A program made the position numbers and the translations under genes. Shown here in pieces: positions 52,609-61,269 of a stretch of DNA of 64,000 nucleotides. This stretch comes from JAYOEY01 sp038120295 (GTDB taxonomy: Bacteria; Pseudomonadota; Alphaproteobacteria; MPNO01; UBA2964). The notes under the pieces are model-generated. The model saw only the letters and a program-made list of their open reading frames with translations. It was not told where the DNA came from and searched no databases. Position 1 is the first letter of the stretch; the number at the start of each line of letters is the position of its first letter. Location: assembly GCA_038120295.1 (NCBI GenBank), contig JAYOLL010000007.1, positions 62,001 through 126,000 on the forward strand, given 5' to 3'.

Positions 52609-53343
52609 GTGCTGACGCTCTATCACGGTGTGACGTCGACCTGTTCCAAGCGGGTCCGCATCGCGCTGGCGGAGAAGAAGGCCGACTGGGAGAGCGTACA
52701 TCTAGACCTGTCGAAGCGCGAAAATCTCGATCCCGATTACCTGAAGCTCAATCCGAACGGCGTGGTGCCGACGTTGATTCATGACGGGCTGATCCTGATC
52801 GAATCGAACGCCATCATCGAATATCTCGACGAAATTTTCCCTGACCCGCCGCTTCGGCCCGCCGACGCCTACGGACGCGCCCGGATGCATGTCTGGATGG
52901 ACCGGATCGAGCATGTGCTGCACCGCAACATCAACATCGTCTCCTGGATTAAGCAGGGCCGCTACAAGCGGTTCGAAAATATGAGCGAGGCGGAGCTTGA
53001 GACGGTCCTGGCCAGCCAGGCGACCGAAGAGAAACGCGCGCTGCTGCGCAAGCGGCTGGAGGATGGCGTTTCGGAAGAGGACATGACCTTCGCCGAGGCC
53101 CGCGTCGCCGAAGTGCTGGATGCAATGGAAGAACAGCTTGCCGACCGGCCGTTCCTGTGCGGCGAGGGGTTTTCGCTGGCAGATATCAGCGTTGCGCCGT
53201 TTATCGAACGGTTCGAGGCCAATTACATGCCCGGCCTGACCGACTGGGAGAAACGGCCGCGAGTGGGCGACTGGTGGCAGCGCGTTCAGGCGCGCGAATC
53301 CTTCCGGACGGCTTTCGCCTTTCGGCCGCCGGAGAATTCCTAA
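52609..53343 (+). CDS. Glutathione S-transferase family protein
   Basis: A 244-residue protein with an N-terminal thioredoxin-like domain (TLYHGVTSTCSKRVRIALAEK; the Ser/Cys pair near residues 9-12 is the likely glutathione contact), the GSH-binding ESNAIIEYLDE, and a helical C-terminal domain (about 90-235). Start is GTG 52609. It lies 44 bases after the cyclic-nucleotide-binding gene in the same direction. Confidence 0.88.
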   Translation: MLTLYHGVTSTCSKRVRIALAEKKADWESVHLDLSKRENLDPDYLKLNPNGVVPTLIHDGLILIESNAIIEYLDEIFPDPPLRPADAYGRARMHVWMDRIEHVLHRNINIVSWIKQGRYKRFENMSEAELETVLASQATEEKRALLRKRLEDGVSEEDMTFAEARVAEVLDAMEEQLADRPFLCGEGFSLADISVAPFIERFEANYMPGLTDWEKRPRVGDWWQRVQARESFRTAFAFRPPENS

Positions 53344-53981
53344 GTCAGTTCCGTCAGGATCAGCCTTGCTGCGAGGCCGATGAAAACAGTTCCGGCCACC
53401 CGATTCAGGAACTTCCGGGCGCCGGGCGAGGATCTGAATTTTTCACCGATGGCGCCGGAAAACCAGGCGATGGCACCGAACACCAGCAGGGCCGCTACGA
53501 TAAACACCATGCCGAGCACCGCGATCTGAGCAGAAACTGGCCCGCGCACGGGGTCGACGAATTGCGGCAGAAAGGCGAGAAAGAAGACACCGACCTTGGG
53601 GTTGGAGAGGTTCATGATCACGCCGCGCGCATACAGCCGGCCCGCTCCGGCGGTGACGGATCGGCAGTCTGTCGTGGGCCGGGCCGACGCTCGAAATGCC
53701 CGCCATGCCAGGAAGCAGAGATACGCGGCGCCGGCAAACTTGATGGCGGCAAACGCCGTCGCCGAGGCGGCGATCGCCGCCGCGACGCCCACGGCGACCA
53801 GTGCCGTATGGACGATCAGCCCGGTGCACAGCCCTAGCGTCACGAGCAACCCTGCGAACCGCCCGTGCAGTACGGACTGGGTCAGAACGAAAATGTTATC
53901 GGGACCGGGCGAACAGCCGAGCGCAACCTATGCTGCAAAGAAAACCCTGAGCGTCTGGGCAGAGAACGAAAACGCTTCCAT
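53340..53981 (-). pseudogene. LysE-family translocator with in-frame amber codon
   Basis: A LysE/RhtB-type amino-acid exporter frame of 214 codons starting at ATG 53981 (or 53999). The N-terminal helix is followed by a TAG at 53928-53930 (codon 18), immediately before VALGCSPGPDNIFVLTQS, which contains the family's conserved PGPDN. The remaining frame, with GLCTGLIVHTALVAVGVAAAI and MNLSNPKVGVFFLAFLPQF, is intact to the normal end. Restart at the TTG at 53849 would lose the PGPDN motif. So the gene is probably inactivated by one substitution, or the base is an assembly error. Confidence 0.8.
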
Positions 53982-54054
53982 GAACGGCGCAGGAGTCATT
54001 CAAACCAGGCTAGGTTCCACCCGGACAGTGCGGAGGTCAATCGAAAGAAAAGAA

Positions 54055-54080
54055 ACGGCGCCCCCTTTCGAGGGCGCCGT
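54055..54080 (-). terminator. Terminator after hsp20
   Basis: Nine-base perfect stem, 54055-54063 with 54072-54080 (ACGGCGCCC/GGGCGCCGT), loop of eight, followed on the minus strand by a T-rich tract (54054-54044). It begins 27 bases after the hsp20 stop codon. Confidence 0.85.
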
Positions 54081-54106
54081 GCTTTTGACTGGAGAAGGAG
54101 CCTGCG

Positions 54107-54565
54107 TCAGGCAGCCTTGCTCTCGATCGTCTTCGGCCTGCCGGCGGTCGCAATCTCGATGGTGCGGGGCTTGAGCGCCTCGGGGATCTCACGCTGGAGA
54201 TCGATGGAGAGTAGCCCGTTCTCGAGGTCGGCGCCGACAACGCGGATGTGATCGGCGAGATGGAAGGTCCTCTCGAACGCCCGGCCGGCAATACCGCGAT
54301 GCAGATATTTGCGGCCTTCATCAGGCTCCTTCTGGCGGCCGCGCACGACCAGCGTGCTTTCCTTGGCCGTGATCTCGAGGTCGTCCTGTCCGAAGCCCGC
54401 CACCGCGAGGGTGATACGGTAATTGTTTTCGTCGACGCTCTCGATGTTGTAGGGCGGATAGGAATCGCCGTGTTCAGTGCCCTGCATGGCGGCGTCAAGC
54501 ATGCGCGTCATGCGGTCGAACCCAACGGTGGAACGGAAAAGGGGTGAGAAATCGAAAGTAGCCAT
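54107..54565 (-). CDS. Small heat-shock protein Hsp20 (IbpA-like)
   Basis: A 152-residue ATP-independent chaperone that holds unfolding proteins. The N-terminus FDFSPLFRSTVGFDRM is the class A IbpA-type start; the alpha-crystallin domain spans about 38-130 (YPPYNIESVDENNYRITLAVAGF, LVVRGRQ, GIAGRAFERTFHLADHIRV) and the tail has the IXI-like TIEIA. It is controlled by an RpoH promoter and an RNA thermometer upstream and ends at a strong terminator, so it forms a single-gene unit. Confidence 0.95.
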   Translation of the reverse strand: MATFDFSPLFRSTVGFDRMTRMLDAAMQGTEHGDSYPPYNIESVDENNYRITLAVAGFGQDDLEITAKESTLVVRGRQKEPDEGRKYLHRGIAGRAFERTFHLADHIRVVGADLENGLLSIDLQREIPEALKPRTIEIATAGRPKTIESKAA

Positions 54566-54662
54566 CTGTCATATCCTCCTTCAAGCGATATCAGGCTGCG
54601 GGGCCGCCACCATGGCCGACCCCTATGGTCGTATGTCGAAGACCCGCTTCGCGGCGCCTTCG
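54566..54662 (-). promoter_or_regulatory. ROSE-type RNA thermometer in hsp20 leader
   Basis: The 97-base leader folds by eye into hairpins: CCGC-GAA-GCGG, then a long GGGG..GGCC/GGC..CCCC stem, and a 3' hairpin in which TATCGCTT pairs with AGGAGGATA. That last stem covers the ribosome-binding site (AGGAGG) and contains an unpaired or G-G-opposed G in the anti-SD strand, the hallmark of ROSE elements. At low temperature it should block translation and open on heating. ROSE elements in front of hsp20 genes are well known in rhizobia. Confidence 0.8.
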
Positions 54663-54669
54663 CTGTTTA

Positions 54670-54697
54670 ATTTGGGGAGGGATTGTCGGGTTTCAAG
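54670..54697 (-). promoter_or_regulatory. RpoH (sigma-32) promoter of hsp20
   Basis: On the minus strand CTTGAAA (54697-54691) and CCCCAAAT (54677-54670) are 13 bases apart, close to the sigma-32 consensus CTTGAAA-N11-16-CCCCATNT. The start would fall near 54662, exactly at the 5' end of the ROSE-like leader. Confidence 0.82.
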
Positions 54698-54854
54698 GGG
54701 GAAGTCCGGGGATATTATTGAATAAAAACAGTTCGTTATAAATCACGCCATTGCCAGGCCTGTCCTGACGACTTTTCGCCCACGAGTTCCCGGACACGGG
54801 ATGCCAGGAACAGGTCCGGGTATGATGAAATCAAACTATGGAAAGTCTTGTCGC

Positions 54855-55640
54855 TCAGAGATCGATATCGATCGCGACCGGCGCATGATCGGACGGTTTT
54901 TCCCAGCCGCGCGCTTCGCGCAATATCCGGTAGCCGGTGAGCGCGCTCTCCAGTGCCGGGGTCACCCAGATATGGTCGAGCCGGCGGCCCCGGTCGCTGC
55001 CCGGCCAGGTGCGGTTACGATAGCTCCACCAGGAATAGAGCTTTTCTTCCGGCGGCACGAAACGCCGCGCGACATCGATCCAGTCATGCGCCGCCATCGC
55101 GCGGGTCAGTCCTTCGACCTCGACCGGCGTATGGCTGACGACCTTGAGAAGCTGCTTGTGCGACCAGACGTCTTCCTCGCCCGGCGCGATATTCAGGTCG
55201 CCGACAAGGATGCATTTGGCCTGTTCCCTGTTTTTGAAGTACGTCTCCATCTCGTCGACGAAAGCAAGCTTGTGCGCGAACTTGTCGTTCTCGACAGGGT
55301 CGGGAATGTCGCCGCCGGCCGGCACATAGAAATTATGCAGTTCCGTACCGTCGGGCAGCGCGACCGCAACATGGCGGCAGTCTTCCTTGTCGCACCAGTT
55401 ACGGGACGGCAGTTCTTCAAGGGGCACGCGCGACAGAACAGCGACGCCGTTATAGCTCTTCATCCCCCGAAAGACGACGTGATCGAACCCGAGCGCCCGG
55501 ACCCCGTCCATCGGGAACAGCTCGTCAGGCACCTTGGTTTCCTGCAGGCAGATGATATCCGGCGAAAGCTCAGCGACGACTTTTTCGAGCACCGGCAGCC
55601 GCAGGCGAAGCGAATTGATGTTCCAGGTTGCAACGCGCAC
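54855..55640 (-). CDS. xthA: Exodeoxyribonuclease III
   Basis: AP endonuclease and 3'-exonuclease of base-excision repair, 261 residues. It opens with MRVATWNINSLRLRLPVLEKV, has the catalytic Glu in CLQETKV, GDLNIAP with the metal-binding Asp-Asn, and the terminal SDHAPVAIDI. Directly follows the GATase-like gene with two bases between. Confidence 0.95.
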   Translation of the reverse strand: MRVATWNINSLRLRLPVLEKVVAELSPDIICLQETKVPDELFPMDGVRALGFDHVVFRGMKSYNGVAVLSRVPLEELPSRNWCDKEDCRHVAVALPDGTELHNFYVPAGGDIPDPVENDKFAHKLAFVDEMETYFKNREQAKCILVGDLNIAPGEEDVWSHKQLLKVVSHTPVEVEGLTRAMAAHDWIDVARRFVPPEEKLYSWWSYRNRTWPGSDRGRRLDHIWVTPALESALTGYRILREARGWEKPSDHAPVAIDIDL

Positions 55641-55642
55641 GG

Positions 55643-56437
55643 TCAGGCGACCCGGTTTTTGCCGCGCCGGAGCGCAGACGCACGGGCGGCGGCGCCGAAT
55701 TCCTCGAACAGGCGTTTTGCCAGCTCATGTTCTTCGAAACGCCATTCGGCATGCCACTGAACACCGACCGTAAAATTCTTTGCGCTGGGCATATGAACTG
55801 CTTCGATGATGCCGTCCTCGGCCACCGCATCCACCTCCAGCCCCGGCGCGGGCCTGTCGATGGCCTGCCCATGCAGCGAGTTTACGATGGTCTCCGTTTC
55901 GCCGAGCAGCGAATGAAGGTAACCGCCCTCAGTCAGCCTGATCGGATGACGTAACCCGAACCGGAGTTCGATATCGTCGGTATCGCGCCGCATGCGGTGA
56001 TCCATCTTGCCGTCCAGCACATGCACCCGGTAATGCAGAGATCCGCCCAGCGCGACGTTCATTTCCTGGATCCCGCGGCAGATTCCGAACACCGGGATAC
56101 CGCGATCGATGCAGGCGCGGATTAAAGGCAGCACGGTCGAATCGCGCGCCGGGTCGATGAATTCGTCGTCGGGAAAAGGCGGCCCGCCGTAATGGTGCGG
56201 CTCCACATTGGCCCGTCCCCCGGTCAGCAGCAGCCCGTCAAGCGCATCGAGAAGCGAGTCGAAACAGAGCGCCTCGCCGAACGCCGGCACCATGACCGGA
56301 ACGCCGCCCGCGCCCTCCATTAAAGCCTGCATGTACTTTCCGCTCACCGCATGGTGCGGCATGGGGCGATCAGCATCATGGATGAAACTTGCTGGTACGC
56401 CGATAAGCGGTTTTAGGGGAGGAGTAGCCATCGGCAT
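55643..56437 (-). CDS. Gamma-glutamyl-gamma-aminobutyrate hydrolase family protein
   Basis: Class I glutamine-amidotransferase fold, 264 residues. The nucleophile Cys lies in PVFGICRGIQEMN and the His-Glu pair in GVQWHAEW; GLLLTGGRANVEPHHYGG is the oxyanion-side loop. PuuD in putrescine degradation is the best-known member. No put genes are nearby, so the substrate is not certain. Two ATGs (56437, 56431) are possible starts, neither with a clear ribosome-binding site. Confidence 0.88.
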   Translation of the reverse strand: MPMATPPLKPLIGVPASFIHDADRPMPHHAVSGKYMQALMEGAGGVPVMVPAFGEALCFDSLLDALDGLLLTGGRANVEPHHYGGPPFPDDEFIDPARDSTVLPLIRACIDRGIPVFGICRGIQEMNVALGGSLHYRVHVLDGKMDHRMRRDTDDIELRFGLRHPIRLTEGGYLHSLLGETETIVNSLHGQAIDRPAPGLEVDAVAEDGIIEAVHMPSAKNFTVGVQWHAEWRFEEHELAKRLFEEFGAAARASALRRGKNRVA

Positions 56438-56487
56438 CTGGCTACCATGGACGGCCGACTCCAGCAAGAGAGCGTCGCCACGCGGGT

Positions 56488-57171
56488 CTATTCGGTTTCG
56501 AGGGTACGTGCCCAGGGAGGCGGGTCGTAGACCAGCGATTTCAGGTCGACTTCTGCGTTGAACACCGGGCTTGTCAGCCGGACCGTCGTCCGCACGCGCT
56601 GCGGATCGACGACCGACCACCCGGCGAGCCGGAGGGGTTCCCGGTCGAACACCAGAGTCAGCGTCCCGGTCTCTCCATCGTTCGCCTCCTTCAGATGCAG
56701 CCGCCAGGACCGGTCGCGCTCGACCAGGCCGGAGACGGCGTTCCGGTCGCCGAAGTCGATCCGGTCGCGCAGCAGGACCTCTGCGGGGGTCGAAGACAGG
56801 GGCGCGCGATTTACCTCTTTCAGTTCGTGGTCGACGAAGGTGATCCACACCCCATCGGCGTAGATCTCGATGGGCGTGGGCGGCGCATAGGCGATTTTCA
56901 TCCGGCCCGGCCGCACAAGGCTCAGCTCTCCTTCTGCGAAGGAGCCCTGCGAGGTGGTCTGCACGAATTTCGCGCTGAGTGTGACGATGCTGTTGAGATG
57001 GGTCTGAATGCGCGCCAGCGCGGCCCGATCGAAAGCAGGAGCGATGGGAGGCAGCGCCTGCTGAGCCCGGGCGGAAACGGGCGCGAAAACAGTGACAGAA
57101 ACCGGGGCGGCCACGCCGAGCGCCAGGCAGATAACGAGAACGATACGACAGATCATTTGGAGATCATTCAC
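56488..57171 (-). CDS. lolA: Outer-membrane lipoprotein carrier protein
   Basis: Periplasmic chaperone carrying lipoproteins from LolCDE to LolB, 227 residues. An N-terminal signal peptide (IVLVICLALGVAAPVSV) precedes the LolA fold: LNSIVTLSAKFVQTTSQG, EGELSLVRPGRMKIAYAPP and IYADGVWITFVD are the family core. It lies 87 bases after ftsK, the usual ftsK-lolA order. Confidence 0.92.
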   Translation of the reverse strand: MNDLQMICRIVLVICLALGVAAPVSVTVFAPVSARAQQALPPIAPAFDRAALARIQTHLNSIVTLSAKFVQTTSQGSFAEGELSLVRPGRMKIAYAPPTPIEIYADGVWITFVDHELKEVNRAPLSSTPAEVLLRDRIDFGDRNAVSGLVERDRSWRLHLKEANDGETGTLTLVFDREPLRLAGWSVVDPQRVRTTVRLTSPVFNAEVDLKSLVYDPPPWARTLETE

Positions 57172-57258
57172 CGACTCTGTGGCGGCGATATGGCAATAGC
57201 GCGGCTTTGCTCATCGCGGGCAACCGTTCGCAGTAATCCGGGGCGCCATTGGAACGGG

Positions 57259-59694
57259 TCAGCTTTCCGGGTCGTCGATGTCGCGGGCCAGCACTTCCCG
57301 CTTGCCGACATGGTTTGCGGCGCTGATCACGCCTTCCGCTTCCATCTGGTCGATGATTCGCGCCGCGCGATTATAACCGATCTTGAGGTGCCTCTGAATG
57401 AAGCTGGTGGACGCCTTGCGCTCGCGGCATACCACCGCGACCGCCATGTCGTAGAGCTCGTCGGCATCCTCGCCGCCGCCCTCGCCGCCGATGCCGGACA
57501 GGCCGCTGTCGTCGCCTTCGATAACCGCGTCGATATAGTCGGGCTCGCCCTGCGACTTCAGGTCGCGCACCACGCGTTCGACTTCCTCGTCAGAGACGAG
57601 CGGCCCGTGGACGCGAAGGAGCTTTCCGCCGCCCGCCATATAGAGCATGTCGCCCTGTCCAAGCAGTTGCTCGGCGCCCCCTTCGCCAAGGATCGTCCGG
57701 CTGTCGATCTTCGATGTCACCTGAAACGATATGCGGGTCGGAAAGTTGGCCTTGATGGTGCCTGTGATCACATCGACCGACGGGCGCTGGGTGGCCATGA
57801 TGAGGTGAATGCCGGCGGCGCGCGCCATCTGGGCGATGCGCTGGACCGAGGCCTCGACCTCCTTGCCGGCGACGAGCATCAGGTCCGCCATCTCGTCGAC
57901 GATCACCACGATATAAGGCAGCGGCGTCATGTCGAGCGGCTGGTTCTCATAGACCGGCTCTCCCGATTCCGGATCGAAACCGGTCTGGACGGTGCGGGTC
58001 ATTGTTTCGCCGGCCTTGATCGCTTCCTCGATGCGCGCGTTGTAGTTGCCGATATTGCGCACGCCCAGCGTCGACATGGCGCGATAGCGGTCTTCCATCT
58101 CGCGAACGGTCCAGCGCAGCGCGACCACCGCCTTCTTGGGGTCGGTCACAACCGGGGTCAGCAGATGCGGGATGCCGTCATAGACCGACAGCTCCAGCAT
58201 TTTGGGATCGACCATCACCAGCCTGCACTGTTCCGGGCTGAGCCGGTACAGAAGAGAAAGAATCATCGTGTTGATCGCGACCGATTTTCCGGAACCGGTG
58301 GTGCCGGCGATCAGCAGATGCGGCATACGGGAAAGATCTGCGATTACCGGGCCGCCGCCGATATCCTTGCCGAGCGCCAGCGACAGTTTGGACGGGGTCT
58401 TTTCGATGGTCTCGGATTCAAGCAGTTCACGCAGCGCGACGATTTCGCGGTCGGGATTGGGCAGCTCGATCCCCATCACATTGCGACCGGGAATCGTCGC
58501 GATGCGGGCGGACACGGCGCTCATCGAGCGCGCGACATCGTCAGCCAGTCCGATAATGCGCGACGATTTGATTCCCGGCGCGGGCTCGAACTCATAGAGC
58601 GTGACCACCGGGCCTGGGCGTACCTTCTGGACCACGCCCTGGACGCCGAAATCCTGCAGCACCGATTCGAGAAGGCGCGCATTTTCAGCGAGCGCTTCGT
58701 CGTCGGCATTCTCGCCCGCCAGTTCGGGCGGCGCGGGTTCCAGGAGCTCGATATCCGGCAGGCGATATTCGCCATCGGGATCGAACGCCATACTGGCCTG
58801 CCTCGCTTTTTCGGCTTTCCTGCCAGGGCGAGCGCCTTTGGGGCGCGACGCCACAAGCTGTTTCCTGTCGGTTGCATTTTTCGCCGGTTCGTCGGCGACT
58901 TGCGGTTCGGGTTCGTCGAGGGTTTCCGCCGCCGGCCCATCGAGGCGCGGCTCCTGACGGGCGGGATCCACGAGGGTCGGTTCGCGGCGCAGAGGCATTG
59001 CGACGTCGCGTCCTTTCGTGGCGACGCGCAGTGACCAGCCGCCGATTCGACGCCCGGCCTCTCCGCCGGCGATACCGGCGCGCAATCCTAAACGGGCGAC
59101 GACACTGCCGGCGAACGCCCACTCCGAGCGGGAAAACCCGAGCGCGCCGATCGATGCGGCCAGTGCAATCAGGAGGGCGGCGAGCGCAACCGCATCCGTA
59201 CCGAGCGGCGTCAGCGATGCGCTCCATCCGGCATTCGCGGCCAGCAGCACGTCGCCGGAGACGCCGCCATAGCCGGCTTCAATCGGCCAGTCGGGCGATG
59301 CCTCGAGACCGGCCAGCGCCATTGACCACCCGATAAAAGCAACCGGAAGCAGGCTTACCCGCAGCCAGGCCCGGCCGAGACCGCGCCGGGTCGTCACGCG
59401 CCATCCCCAGGCCGCCAGGACGATCGGGGCAAACCAGGACGCCGCGCCGACCGACTGGATCATCGCGTCTGCAAACAGGGCGCCGGTCATGCCCATCAGG
59501 TTCTGGGGAGTCGCCCCGGCAACGGCATTCAGCGACGGGTCGCCGGCATGATAGGAGCCGAGTGACAGAACGATAGCTCCGGCCGCAAGCATGAGCGCGA
59601 TACCGCCGGCCTCTGTCAGCCTCCGCCGGATCATGTCCGAGGCGGCAGCAGGCAGGAGGGTCGACCTTTTCAGCTTGCGCGATGAGGTAGCCAT
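57259..59694 (-). CDS. ftsK: DNA translocase FtsK
   Basis: Septal DNA pump that clears and orients chromosome ends, 811 residues from the ATG at 59694. Four to five membrane helices lie in the first 200 residues, then a Pro/Glu-rich linker (about 230-330), the motor domain with Walker A GTTGSGKSVAINTM and Walker B IVVIVDEMADLML, and the C-terminal gamma winged helix (AVAVVCRERKASTSFIQRHL, GYNRAARIIDQME) that reads KOPS sites. The longer open frame upstream of the start runs into the aminotransferase gene and is not conserved. Confidence 0.96.
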   Translation of the reverse strand: MATSSRKLKRSTLLPAAASDMIRRRLTEAGGIALMLAAGAIVLSLGSYHAGDPSLNAVAGATPQNLMGMTGALFADAMIQSVGAASWFAPIVLAAWGWRVTTRRGLGRAWLRVSLLPVAFIGWSMALAGLEASPDWPIEAGYGGVSGDVLLAANAGWSASLTPLGTDAVALAALLIALAASIGALGFSRSEWAFAGSVVARLGLRAGIAGGEAGRRIGGWSLRVATKGRDVAMPLRREPTLVDPARQEPRLDGPAAETLDEPEPQVADEPAKNATDRKQLVASRPKGARPGRKAEKARQASMAFDPDGEYRLPDIELLEPAPPELAGENADDEALAENARLLESVLQDFGVQGVVQKVRPGPVVTLYEFEPAPGIKSSRIIGLADDVARSMSAVSARIATIPGRNVMGIELPNPDREIVALRELLESETIEKTPSKLSLALGKDIGGGPVIADLSRMPHLLIAGTTGSGKSVAINTMILSLLYRLSPEQCRLVMVDPKMLELSVYDGIPHLLTPVVTDPKKAVVALRWTVREMEDRYRAMSTLGVRNIGNYNARIEEAIKAGETMTRTVQTGFDPESGEPVYENQPLDMTPLPYIVVIVDEMADLMLVAGKEVEASVQRIAQMARAAGIHLIMATQRPSVDVITGTIKANFPTRISFQVTSKIDSRTILGEGGAEQLLGQGDMLYMAGGGKLLRVHGPLVSDEEVERVVRDLKSQGEPDYIDAVIEGDDSGLSGIGGEGGGEDADELYDMAVAVVCRERKASTSFIQRHLKIGYNRAARIIDQMEAEGVISAANHVGKREVLARDIDDPES

Positions 59695-59729
59695 TGTCTT
59701 CTCCCCGGATACCGGATCCTGTTCCGCGT

Positions 59730-60920
59730 CTAGAGCACCGAGGCCAGGCGCTTCAGGGCCTGTTCGCTCGTTTCGAGATCGTGCACCATCGCGCAGCGAA
59801 TATAGCGCGAGCCGGGGCTGGTCCCTGTCGCGTCTGCGCGCGACAGATAGGCGCCCGGCATCACCCGGAGCGCCGCCTCGGTCCACAGGCGCTTCGCCGC
59901 CGCCTCGCCGTCTTCGACATCGAGCCACAGGTAGAAACCGCCTGCGGGCCGGCAATAGCCGAGCCGGTTGCCGAGGACCCGGTCCGCCAGATCGAACTTG
60001 GCGCGATAGAGCTCGCGATTGGCCTCGACATGGCTCTCGTCATCCCATAACGCCTGCGCGGTGGCCAGCAAAGGCAAAGGAGGCGGAGCGCCGCCGTAAT
60101 CGCGCACCTGCTTGAACCGCGCGATCAGGTCGGGATCTCCGGCCACGAAACCGGAGCGCAGCCCGGGCACGCTCGACCGTTTCGAAAGCGAGTTCATGAT
60201 AATGACATGGTCGAGCGACCCACCGAGCGCCGCGCAGGCCTCGATGCCGCCAGGCGGCGGCGCGGCGTCGTAGATCTCGCTATAGCATTCGTCGAACACG
60301 ATGACGAAATCGTGGGCGCGGGCGAGCTCGACCAGCGATACCAGCCGGTCGAGCGCCGCCACGGTGCCCTGCGGATTGGCAGGCGAGCAGAAATAGGCCA
60401 GCGCGGTACGCTCCAGCGTCGCCGCGTCCAGCGCATGGTAATCGGGCAGGAAATCTGTCTCCGGGCCGGCGGGCACGAATACCGACTCGGCGCCGGACAG
60501 GGCCGCCGCACCGAGATAGACCTGATAGAACGGGTTCGGCATCAGCACCGCCGGCCGGTTCCCGTCCACCGCTTCGGGAATCGCCGTGAGCGCCATCATG
60601 AACAGCGCCTCACGCGTACCGGAAACGGGAATGATGCTGCGGTCCGCGTCGATCAAACCGGGCTCTATCCCATAGCGCCGGACCATCCAGCGGGCGACGG
60701 CGGCGCGAAATTCGGGCGTCCCCCAGACCGGCGGATATTTGCCCCACAGGTCGAAGCTGTCGTTCACCGTCCTGCGGACGATTTCGGGCGCCGGATGCTG
60801 CGGTTCGCCGAGCGACAGAAACAGAATGTCCTCACCCGCCGCGGGCTGTTCGCTGTCGAGCAATGCGCGCAGCCGGTCGAACGGATAGTCGCCGATACGG
60901 TCGAGCCGGTCGTTAAACAT
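59730..60920 (-). CDS. Class I/II aminotransferase (DapC-like)
   Basis: PLP-dependent aminotransferase, 396 residues. LSLGEPQHPAPEIVR, PNPFYQVYLGAA, FCSPANPQGTVA, the Asp in VIVFDECYSEIY and the PLP-lysine in NSLSKRSSVPGLRSG are present in order. In this genomic position, upstream of ftsK, alphaproteobacterial homologues are usually annotated as N-succinyldiaminopimelate aminotransferase for lysine and peptidoglycan synthesis. Sequence alone does not separate this from alanine/aspartate-type enzymes. Confidence 0.85.
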   Translation of the reverse strand: MFNDRLDRIGDYPFDRLRALLDSEQPAAGEDILFLSLGEPQHPAPEIVRRTVNDSFDLWGKYPPVWGTPEFRAAVARWMVRRYGIEPGLIDADRSIIPVSGTREALFMMALTAIPEAVDGNRPAVLMPNPFYQVYLGAAALSGAESVFVPAGPETDFLPDYHALDAATLERTALAYFCSPANPQGTVAALDRLVSLVELARAHDFVIVFDECYSEIYDAAPPPGGIEACAALGGSLDHVIIMNSLSKRSSVPGLRSGFVAGDPDLIARFKQVRDYGGAPPPLPLLATAQALWDDESHVEANRELYRAKFDLADRVLGNRLGYCRPAGGFYLWLDVEDGEAAAKRLWTEAALRVMPGAYLSRADATGTSPGSRYIRCAMVHDLETSEQALKRLASVL

Positions 60921-61269
60921 GGGCCAATACTGTTCTGCCGCCGCCGGGATAGACGCGGTTCTTCAACCGCGACTCACAAAAATATACGCAAGCCCATGCA
61001 ATATAATGGAAACTGCCGAGGGGCCTGACCTTTGAATCTTACAGGGAAAGCGTGACTCGGCTCAAGCAGGATAACGCAGCAGACCCGCGCCCTGCGGATT
61101 TGGCCACCCGCGACACAGAGCCTTCAACTGTCGGTGGACTTTACAATCGCGATATGATCGCCATTTTGGTTCCTTATAAACTATTGGAAACATTAGTTTT
61201 AAGACAAGTGGTATAAAAATTGCTTGTATTATGGCAATCTGATCCGAACACAGGACGCCGGATAACAAA
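60921..61269. other. 349-bp divergent intergenic region
   Basis: No gene is recognisable. A perfect seven-base hairpin, CGCGGTT-CTTC-AACCGCG, occupies 60954-60971 just upstream of the aminotransferase, with no T-run on either side. The last 110 bases before the PEP-CTERM gene (61160-61260) are AT-rich and should hold its promoter. Confidence 0.6.

Noticed and set aside
60954..60971. Hairpin upstream of the aminotransferase considered as a terminator
   Set aside because: No T-run follows on either strand and no gene ends there.
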